Below are positions 1 through 5,006 of a stretch of DNA of 6,235 nt, in pieces (positions within the stretch are counted from its first letter, which is position 1; each line of letters begins with the position of its first letter). The notes beneath the pieces were generated by a model. That model worked only from the letters and a program-made list of their open reading frames with translations, was not told the DNA's origin and ran no database searches. Source of the DNA: Cellvibrionales bacterium UBA2034 (GTDB lineage Bacteria > Pseudomonadota > Gammaproteobacteria > Pseudomonadales > UBA7239); NCBI GenBank assembly GCA_002333095.1, contig DDBK01000089.1, forward strand, positions 11,350 through 17,584, given 5' to 3'. A program made the translations under genes and the position numbers.

Positions 1-555
1 AAGCTCGATATCCTTCACAATAATGCCGGTGCTTTCGGCGCCCGTGGCGCAGTAGAAGAAATCCAGGTAAAGGATTTTGATTTTACATTTGCCCTGTTGG
101 TGCGTTCTGTTTTCCTTGGTTGTAAATACGCCGCCGCACAAATGCGGAAACAAGGCCATGGGGGCTCTATTATCAATACGGCGAGCATTTCTGCTACAAC
201 ACCTGGTTATGGCCCGCATATCTATCAAGCCGCCAAGGCAGCAGTGTTGCAGATGTCAAAAACTTTTGCGCTGGAGTTGGCAGAGCAAAAGATTCGCGTG
301 AACTGCGTATCGCCTGGTGGTGTTTATACGCCGCTAGTGGGCAATGCAATTGGTCTTGATGCCGAAACAGTCAAGCAGGTCGGTGAAGGTATGGGCGCAA
401 CACTGCCAATGAACCGTCCTGGGTATCCTTTGGATATCGCGCGCGGGGTCCTGTTTTTTGCCGCAGAAGATTCAGAGTTTCTGATTGGCCAGAACATGAT
501 AATTGATGGCGGTGAATCACTCGGCAAAAAATTCAAGGATCAGGGTATACACTGA
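1..555 (+). CDS. SDR-family NAD(P)-dependent oxidoreductase, C-terminal part (5' end outside window)
   Basis: This is the last 184 residues of a classical short-chain dehydrogenase/reductase; roughly 85-95 N-terminal residues, including the TGxxxGxG nucleotide-binding loop, lie outside the window. Seen in the fragment: the NNAG motif (residues 7-10), and the catalytic Ser62, Tyr75 and Lys79 in a correctly spaced S-x12-YxxxK arrangement. A PGG-x-x-TP segment follows the active site, and a late GQNMIIDGG segment is typical of the family C-terminus. The fourth catalytic residue, the Asn of the usual N-x-x-G-x-F segment, appears to be replaced: the fragment reads LVRSVF at residues 33-38. Family knowledge gives reversible oxidation of an alcohol or reduction of a ketone with NAD(P)H, in the cytoplasm; the substrate cannot be told from sequence. 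It ends convergently with the small minus-strand gene. Confidence 0.93.
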   Translation, partial: KLDILHNNAGAFGARGAVEEIQVKDFDFTFALLVRSVFLGCKYAAAQMRKQGHGGSIINTASISATTPGYGPHIYQAAKAAVLQMSKTFALELAEQKIRVNCVSPGGVYTPLVGNAIGLDAETVKQVGEGMGATLPMNRPGYPLDIARGVLFFAAEDSEFLIGQNMIIDGGESLGKKFKDQGIH

Positions 556-564
556 TCGGGATTA

Positions 565-603
565 TACTAGGCAATGGTCAGTTGGACTGATTATTGCCTA
601 GTA
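565..603. terminator. Strong 18-bp stem-loop between convergent genes, probable bidirectional terminator or 3'-end stabiliser
   Basis: Bases 565-575 (TACTAGGCAAT) are perfectly complementary to 593-603 (ATTGCCTAGTA). The inner bases 578-582 (TCAGT) pair with 586-590 (ACTGA) around a 3-base loop, TGG. The two positions between the arms (576-577 against 591-592) are G-U wobbles in a plus-strand RNA but A-C mismatches in a minus-strand RNA, so the fold is better for the plus-strand transcript. It starts 9 bases after the dehydrogenase stop codon and contains the TAG stop of the minus-strand gene (598-600). No run of T follows the stem on either strand, so it is not a textbook intrinsic terminator. 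Its position suggests it ends or protects the convergent transcripts. Confidence 0.5.
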
Positions 604-810
604 GTCGTAGCCTTCCTCCCAGTTGTTTTCTTCAGCGACGGAATTGAAGTATTCATCTTCTTCTTTCTCTTCATCATCGTTCCAGAAAGAATCCTCTTCT
701 TCTTCGTCAAGCAACTCTTCACCAGTAATGGCATTGCCCTCCATGTCTTCTATCTGGAAGCCGTCTGCAGTTTCAAAGGACTCTTCCTGGTGCTTTTTGC
801 GTCTGGACAT
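598..810 (-). CDS. Small highly acidic hypothetical protein (70 aa)
   Basis: I do not recognise a family. The 70-residue product has a short basic start (MSRRKKH) followed by a very acidic body: 20 Glu and 8 Asp, 40% of residues, with clusters around residues 31-40 and 45-53, and an aromatic tail ending in YDY. There is no signal peptide, membrane segment or cysteine, so a soluble, probably disordered cytoplasmic protein is likely. The ATG at 810 is chosen because GGGAGA (818-823) sits 7 bases upstream; a TTG five codons further up overlaps that site and is unlikely. A sigma70-like promoter lies upstream at 858-887. The opposite strand is open across the whole gene but reads as a run of Phe, Leu and Ser, the expected antisense of Glu/Asp codons. 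Role unknown; nucleic-acid mimicry or binding to a basic partner are only possibilities. Confidence 0.7.
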   Translation of the reverse strand: MSRRKKHQEESFETADGFQIEDMEGNAITGEELLDEEEEDSFWNDDEEKEEDEYFNSVAEENNWEEGYDY

Positions 811-817
811 AGACACG

Positions 818-823
818 TCTCCC
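818..823 (-). promoter_or_regulatory. Ribosome binding site deciding the start of the acidic gene
   Basis: Minus-strand GGGAGA lies 7 bases before the ATG at 810. It falls inside the possible TTG-initiated extension (825) and therefore favours the ATG. Confidence 0.65.
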
Positions 824-857
824 AAATGCTCGCCGCGGTAATCTTGCAGGTCGCCTT

Positions 858-887
858 ATTATGGCAGAATACCGGTCTGTATGTGAA
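858..887 (-). promoter_or_regulatory. Putative sigma70-type promoter for the acidic gene
   Basis: On the minus strand, TTCACA (882-887) matches the -35 consensus at 5 of 6 positions and CATAAT (858-863) matches the -10 consensus at 5 of 6, separated by 18 bases. Transcription would begin about 40 bases upstream of the ATG at 810. It lies in the divergent intergenic region 811-913. On the plus strand I see only a weak candidate for the opposite genes (TTGCAG 844-849 and CAGAAT 865-870, with a short 15-base spacer). Confidence 0.4.
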
Positions 888-913
888 AGACTGCAACCAC
901 TCAAGAGGTATAT

Positions 914-1252
914 ATGGCAGAAGTAAAAGTAACCTACTGGCGCGAAATTCCATGTTCGGTGCAAGTAAAAGAGGGGCGTGGTAACCGGGCGGGTGCTGAG
1001 TTGCCGAAGATCTATATGGTGACGGTGGATTCTGTGGCCACCAAAACAGGCGCTGTCAGTGCTGAAGACTATGCAGCCGGGTTTCGTGTTGAAAAATTCG
1101 AGCGTGATGGTGAGCCGAAAGTGCTGGCGCAGCAGATTGTCGATGAACTGGTGGAGAAGTACCCGCGTGAATGGTTGTGGGAACAGCGGGATAAAGCCGG
1201 CATTGACGCAGCCGGCCAGTCGTTGGCTGAAACCGAAGCTGGGCAGGAATAA
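914..1252 (+). CDS. 'Virulence factor' family small protein of unknown function
   Basis: A 112-residue soluble protein. Its N-terminus (residues 1-17: VTYWREIPCSV) carries the YWR-x-IP-x-x-V signature that I associate with the Pfam 'Virulence factor' family (PF13769). The central part (residues 30-57), with LPKIY, a hydrophobic helix and EDYAAGF, aligns by eye with that family's second conserved block. Despite the name, no virulence role or biochemical activity can be read from the sequence. There is no signal peptide, membrane segment or cysteine pair; the C-terminal 20 residues are Ala/Glu-rich and probably disordered. The ATG has AGAGG 5 bases upstream (904-908). The stop lies 5 bases before yicC, whose Shine-Dalgarno site is inside the end of this gene, so the two are almost certainly co-transcribed and may be translationally coupled. 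The family assignment is from memory of the motif, not a search. Confidence 0.8.
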   Translation: MAEVKVTYWREIPCSVQVKEGRGNRAGAELPKIYMVTVDSVATKTGAVSAEDYAAGFRVEKFERDGEPKVLAQQIVDELVEKYPREWLWEQRDKAGIDAAGQSLAETEAGQE

Positions 1253-1257
1253 ATAGC

Positions 1258-2133
1258 ATGCACAGTATGACGGCTTTTGCGCGTTGCGAGAGTAACGAGA
1301 GTTGGGGTGCGCTGGTATGGGAGCTGCGCTCTGTCAATCATCGCTACCTGGAGTCCGGATTCCGTTTGCCAGACACATTCCGGTTCCTGGAGTCTTCCCT
1401 GCGTGAACAGCTGCGTAAGCAATTAACACGCGGTAAAGTGGATTGCACCTTGCAGTTCCAGCCGGCAGTGAATCGGGAGGCATTGATAGTCGATTCAGAG
1501 CTGGCACAGCAGTATGTACAAGCAGCAGAAACGATTAATGGCTTTCTTTTTGAAAAAACAGGCAGTGCGCCTGCGCCGCTGAGTGCGGCCGACTTCCTGT
1601 TTCGGCCTGGTGTGTTGTGTGAGAGCGGGCCTGATCGTGAGGCTGTGACAGCAGTAGCCCTGGCGTTATTTTCTGATGCGCTGGAAGAAATGAATAAAGT
1701 ACGTATGCGTGAAGGGGCGGCTCTCGCGGTTTTCATGCATGAGCGGCTTGGAAGAATGCGTGAGCAAGCTGCCATTGTACGTGCTGCATTACCGGAAATC
1801 CTTGCCGCACAAAAACAAAAATTACGGGATCGTCTCAGTGAACTACAAGGTGAGTTGAATCAGGATCGTATCGAGCAAGAACTTGTGCATCTTGCACAGC
1901 GCTGTGATGTAGATGAAGAGCTGGATCGTCTGGACACGCATATTACAGAAGTAGAGAGAATTCTTGACAGCAAAGGTGCGGTGGGGAGAAAGCTGGATTT
2001 CCTGATGCAAGAATTGAACAGGGAAGCGAATACCTTGTCATCAAAATCTATCAGTACAGCAACAACACAGGCTGCTGTTGAATTGAAAGTGCTGATTGAG
2101 CAGGTTAGGGAACAGGTGCAAAACATTGAGTAA
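1258..2133 (+). CDS. yicC: YicC family endoribonuclease
   Basis: A 291-residue protein, close to the 287 residues of E. coli YicC and similar along its whole length. Seen: the N-terminal YicC-like domain with MTAFAR (residues 4-9), the WELRSVNHRYLE segment (21-32) and LTRGKVDCTL (56-65); a helical middle; and the C-terminal DUF1732 block with EQELVHLAQRCDVDEELDRL (206-225), GRKLDFLMQELNREANTL (243-260) and a final ELKVLIEQVREQVQNIE. Known of the family: YicC/YloC proteins are cytoplasmic endoribonucleases, and E. coli YicC has been linked to small-RNA turnover. The first ATG is used because E. coli YicC has the same three-residue lead before SMTA; AGGA at 1245-1248 is 9 bases upstream. The gene ends with tandem TAA TAG stops. 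The usual neighbours rph, gmk or rpoZ are not visible here. Confidence 0.96.
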   Translation: MHSMTAFARCESNESWGALVWELRSVNHRYLESGFRLPDTFRFLESSLREQLRKQLTRGKVDCTLQFQPAVNREALIVDSELAQQYVQAAETINGFLFEKTGSAPAPLSAADFLFRPGVLCESGPDREAVTAVALALFSDALEEMNKVRMREGAALAVFMHERLGRMREQAAIVRAALPEILAAQKQKLRDRLSELQGELNQDRIEQELVHLAQRCDVDEELDRLDTHITEVERILDSKGAVGRKLDFLMQELNREANTLSSKSISTATTQAAVELKVLIEQVREQVQNIE

Positions 2134-2164
2134 TAGTTTTGTATCAAGGGATGCTGTTTTCAGC

Positions 2165-2170
2165 GGGAGG
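2165..2170 (+). promoter_or_regulatory. Strong ribosome binding site deciding the transporter start
   Basis: GGGAGG stands 7 bases before the ATG at 2178, which favours that ATG over the TTG directly before it at 2175. The 44-base gap after yicC (2134-2177) holds no convincing terminator, only a 4-bp GCTG/CAGC stem, so read-through from yicC is plausible. Confidence 0.7.
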
Positions 2171-2177
2171 GTAATTG

Positions 2178-3194
2178 ATGAGCGCGCATGAACAGCTGTA
2201 TGGATCTGACCAGAATGGTTTTGTGTGGGGATTCGTGTTCAGGCCGGGCGAGGCTGCCCAGCCGGTGACGGCAAGTATAGCAACAGGCATACTGGCAGAA
2301 GCGAAATCCAGTGATGCAAAAATTTTTATCTGGTTGCACTTTTCCCTGGCTAATGCGGCGTCATTGCGTTGGCTTGAGCAAAATATCAGCTTACCGGAAG
2401 CTTTTGCCCATGCGCTGAAAAATGATGCCAGTTCTACGCGGGTAGAGCAGGATGATGATGCGCTGGTGGCTACGATCCACGATATCCTGTTTGATTTTGC
2501 CTTTGATCCTGAGCATGTTTCTACAGTCAGCTTGTGTGTACAGGAAAATTTACTTATCAGCGCCAGGCGTAAGCCCCTGAGATCAATTGAGCGATTGCAT
2601 GAGGCTGTAAGAAGCGGAGAGATTTTTCGTTCCCCGGCAGAACTGTTGTCACATTTGCTGCGCGATCAGGCTAATGTTCTGGTGGATATTATCAGGCAGT
2701 CTGCATATCGTGCCGATTTGATTGAAGATAACTTGTTGCGTAATCGCATCGCAGCCAGCCGCACTGAAATTGGTTCTCTTCGCCGTATGCTGGTGCGGCT
2801 GCAACGATTGCTGGCCCCGGAGCCGGCTGCATTATTCAGGTTATTGAACAAGCCGCCATTATGGGTGCATGAGGATGATTTGCAGGATCTTCGGGAGGCG
2901 GCAGAAGAGTTTGCCGCAGCGGTTACAGATTCTGTATCTCTGGTGGAGCGCTTGAAATTGATTCAGGAAGAGCTGGCGGCATTGGTAAATGAACAGAATA
3001 ACCGCAGTCTTTTTGTCTTGACGGTGGTAACGGTTTTGGCATTGCCTATCAATATTATCGCGGGACTATTTGGTATGAATGTCGGCGGAATTCCGCTGTC
3101 GGAAAGTTCTCATGGTTTCTGGGCGGTGATTTTCATTATCACCATACTGACTTCTGTCCTTGGTGTGCTTGTAGTCAAGCAGCGGAAGGATTAG
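2178..3194 (+). CDS. zntB: ZntB/CorA-family divalent metal ion transporter
   Basis: A 338-residue protein (E. coli ZntB: 327). It has the CorA-family layout: a large cytoplasmic N-terminal domain (1 to about 275) rich in charged helices, including a long helix around 233-276, then two C-terminal membrane segments (about 278-298 and 314-333). The family GMN signature is at 299-301 at the end of the first membrane segment, followed by VGGIPL, which is typical of ZntB rather than of classical CorA. NEQNNRSLFVLTVVTVLALP before it (residues 271-290) is also characteristic. These proteins assemble as pentamers in the inner membrane. ZntB was first described as a zinc exporter and later as a proton-coupled zinc importer, so the direction of transport should not be assumed. 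The last residues (KQRKD) form a short cytoplasmic basic tail. No zinc-regulator operator was recognised upstream. Confidence 0.9.
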   Translation: MSAHEQLYGSDQNGFVWGFVFRPGEAAQPVTASIATGILAEAKSSDAKIFIWLHFSLANAASLRWLEQNISLPEAFAHALKNDASSTRVEQDDDALVATIHDILFDFAFDPEHVSTVSLCVQENLLISARRKPLRSIERLHEAVRSGEIFRSPAELLSHLLRDQANVLVDIIRQSAYRADLIEDNLLRNRIAASRTEIGSLRRMLVRLQRLLAPEPAALFRLLNKPPLWVHEDDLQDLREAAEEFAAAVTDSVSLVERLKLIQEELAALVNEQNNRSLFVLTVVTVLALPINIIAGLFGMNVGGIPLSESSHGFWAVIFIITILTSVLGVLVVKQRKD

Positions 3195-3220
3195 GAATAT
3201 TTTCCAGTGCGCAGCTGTTT

Positions 3221-3226
3221 GGAGGA
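3221..3226 (+). promoter_or_regulatory. Ribosome binding site supporting a TTG start
   Basis: GGAGGA precedes the TTG at 3230; counted from GGAGG the gap is 4 bases, slightly short. No ATG or GTG in the same frame lies near it, and the family N-terminus aligns to this TTG, so it is the best start. Confidence 0.65.
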
Positions 3227-3229
3227 TTT

Positions 3230-4282
3230 TTGAGAAACCTGACAGTCGATATCGCAAAAGGGATTGCTGGTGTTTTGGTAATTGCGGGGCATTCCATTGC
3301 ATTCAGGTACACGGAGGGCTGGTTATTGCAGTGTTCACATTTGGGAACGCCACTGTTTATTTTCCTGTCTGGCGTATTTATCAATATTGACCGCCCATGG
3401 CGTGAATCAGTTATTCGTAAAGCAGATAGATTATTGAAACCATATTTCGTGGTCTTGTTGGCTATGGGTATCATGTATGCAGTGGCAGGCAAGCTTGATC
3501 CCTTCTCTTATCTGGTAGGTGTTTTCTATGCAACAGGCCCTACCATTCCGCTGGTTCCCCTGTGGTTTTTACCGCATCTGTGCTTGTGTTTATTAACGGG
3601 TATTGCTGTCTTGCAATTATGCAGGCGCTTGAAGTTTTCCCGATATGCCTATGTGTTATTCCTGCTGCTTCTGTTATTTGCAGGGCAGCAATGCCTTGAA
3701 TTTGTATGGCAAAAGCCGTTGGATGCATTGTGGTGGCAATCCATGTTGCGTCCAGCTTTGCACTGGCCCGGCTTGCCGTGGAGTCTTGATGTGTTGCCCA
3801 TAACCTTGACGTTATTGCTGGCCGGACACGTTTGTTCGCCTTACGTGAAAAAAATTAGTTTCCAGTGGTTGCCATTGTTGATTTCTGCGCTTGTTTTTTT
3901 GCTGTTTATTAGAGATGGTAATGCTGCTATTGATATAAACAGGCGTATTTATGCAAGCTATTTTTTTACCAGCGCTCTTGTTTTTTGTAGTATTTACCTG
4001 TTGTTGTCATTTTCCTTGATTATGTCAAATATCCCCCTGTTGACTAATGGATTTTCCTATATTGGTAAAAACTTCCTGATAATTTTGTTGTTGCATATGA
4101 TTATTCTGCGTATGTTGTTTATTCAGGCAGACAAGTGGATTCCTGATTGGCGCATGTGGCATGTGCCTTTGGTGTTTTTGGCTGGATTGTCGCTATCCGT
4201 ATTGCTGGTTGCTTTGGTGCAGCGTAGTCGCTTGCTGTCGCTATTATTGTTGCCGGTAAAAAGCAGTGGGGTTTCGCATTGA
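3230..4282 (+). CDS. Acyltransferase family integral membrane protein (acyltransferase-3 / fucose 4-O-acetylase-like)
   Basis: A 350-residue, very hydrophobic protein with about ten predicted membrane segments. The N-terminus reads LTVDIAKGIAGVLVIAGHS (residues 4-22), the D-x-AKGI-x-x-x-L-V-x-x-GH signature of acyltransferase-3 proteins; His21 is the expected functional histidine. Next comes the FIFLSGVFI segment (43-51) with the basic RKADRLLKPYF stretch (63-73), then LWFLPHL (111-117), LPWSLDVLP (182-190) and SYIGKNFLIILLLH (276-289), all typical of the fucose 4-O-acetylase-like branch. Such proteins use acyl-CoA from the cytoplasm to O-acylate sugars of envelope glycans; the acyl group and target here are unknown. 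Translation starts at TTG. The TGA stop overlaps the next ATG by one base, so it is probably translated together with the glycosyltransferase. Part of the gene (3901-4020) is only 33% GC. Confidence 0.9.
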   Translation: MRNLTVDIAKGIAGVLVIAGHSIAFRYTEGWLLQCSHLGTPLFIFLSGVFINIDRPWRESVIRKADRLLKPYFVVLLAMGIMYAVAGKLDPFSYLVGVFYATGPTIPLVPLWFLPHLCLCLLTGIAVLQLCRRLKFSRYAYVLFLLLLLFAGQQCLEFVWQKPLDALWWQSMLRPALHWPGLPWSLDVLPITLTLLLAGHVCSPYVKKISFQWLPLLISALVFLLFIRDGNAAIDINRRIYASYFFTSALVFCSIYLLLSFSLIMSNIPLLTNGFSYIGKNFLIILLLHMIILRMLFIQADKWIPDWRMWHVPLVFLAGLSLSVLLVALVQRSRLLSLLLLPVKSSGVSH

Positions 4283-5004
4283 TGTTATCCCTGTCTGTTG
4301 TGATTCCTACGTATAATGAAAAAGAAAACATTTCTGTATTGATAGATCGTTTACTGTCAAACCTTTCATCTATAAAAGGTGCGTATGAAATTATTGTAGT
4401 GGATGATAATTCTCCGGATTTTACGTCTGGTGTGGTTGAGCAATATGCAAGAATCCACCATGACATCAGATTGATAAGGCGCGTTGATAAACGGGATTTG
4501 TCTGCTGCTCTGGCGCTGGGTTTTGATAGCGCCAAGGGGGAGTATTTGTTGGCTATGGATGCTGATTTACAGCACAGTCCTGGCTTGGCAATTGATATGC
4601 TGGAGGCAGCGCAGCACAGCAATGCTGACCTTGTTGTTGCAACGCGATATGCAATGGGAGGTAGTACATCAAATTGGGGAGCGCTGCGCGGTTTTCTATC
4701 CCGTTTTTCCACGAGGCTTGCTGCTTATGTTGTGGGAACAACTATCAGTGATCCGTTAAGTGGCTTTTTTATTCTACGCCGCGATGTATGGGTGGCATGC
4801 AGGCCAAGGATGCATCTTGCCGGTTTCAAGATTTTGCTTGAGATCATTTCAGCAAACCCTGGAATTAGCAGCCATGAAATAGGGTATCAATTTGTTGCCA
4901 GGGAGCGGGGGAAGAGCAAGCTGGGTTTCGCAGCCAGCTGGGCGTTTATTCTGGCGCTGTTGCGGTTGTTCTGGAAAGTCCGGATGGGTGTGAAGGGATT
5001 GTGA
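4282..5004 (+). CDS. Family 2 glycosyltransferase, polyprenyl-phosphate sugar synthase (Dpm1-like)
   Basis: A 240-residue soluble GT-A enzyme with the length and order of motifs of dolichol/polyprenol-phosphate mannose synthases: VVIPTYNEKENI (residues 6-17), VVDDNSPD (39-46), RDLSAAL (71-77), the metal- and nucleotide-sugar-binding DAD (93-95) in AMDADLQHSP, DPLSGFFILRR (157-167), GFKILLEI (181-188) and RERGKSKLG (207-215). It probably moves a hexose from a nucleotide-sugar to a polyprenyl phosphate on the cytoplasmic face of the inner membrane. There is no C-terminal GtrA or multi-pass membrane domain, so it resembles the Dpm1-only form; the last 25 residues are moderately hydrophobic and end in basic residues. 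The ATG overlaps the previous stop (TGATG); the TTG one codon earlier is an alternative start. The next gene begins 2 bases after the stop. Which sugar it uses is not readable from sequence. Confidence 0.92.
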   Translation: MLSLSVVIPTYNEKENISVLIDRLLSNLSSIKGAYEIIVVDDNSPDFTSGVVEQYARIHHDIRLIRRVDKRDLSAALALGFDSAKGEYLLAMDADLQHSPGLAIDMLEAAQHSNADLVVATRYAMGGSTSNWGALRGFLSRFSTRLAAYVVGTTISDPLSGFFILRRDVWVACRPRMHLAGFKILLEIISANPGISSHEIGYQFVARERGKSKLGFAASWAFILALLRLFWKVRMGVKGL

Positions 5005-5006
5005 CC

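Noticed and set aside
565..603. Hairpin as an integron attC site
   Set aside because: It lacks the paired RYYYAAC/GTTRRRY core sites, has no unpaired extrahelical bases typical of attC, and no integron integrase or cassette array is present.
811..825. TTG-initiated five-codon extension of the acidic gene
   Set aside because: The TTG overlaps the GGGAGA site that serves the ATG at 810, and there is no good site upstream of it.
844..870. Plus-strand promoter TTGCAG / CAGAAT for the 914 gene
   Set aside because: The spacer is only 15 bases and the -10 matches 4 of 6 positions; too weak to annotate, though some promoter is expected in this divergent region.
574..984. Plus-strand open frame of 136 residues, strongly hydrophobic and membrane-like
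   Set aside because: It is largely antisense to the acidic gene; the Phe/Leu/Ser runs are the complement of Glu/Asp codons. It overlaps the start of the next gene and has no ribosome binding site.
2134..2177. GCTG-TTTT-CAGC stem after yicC as a terminator
   Set aside because: Only a 4-bp stem with no following T-run.
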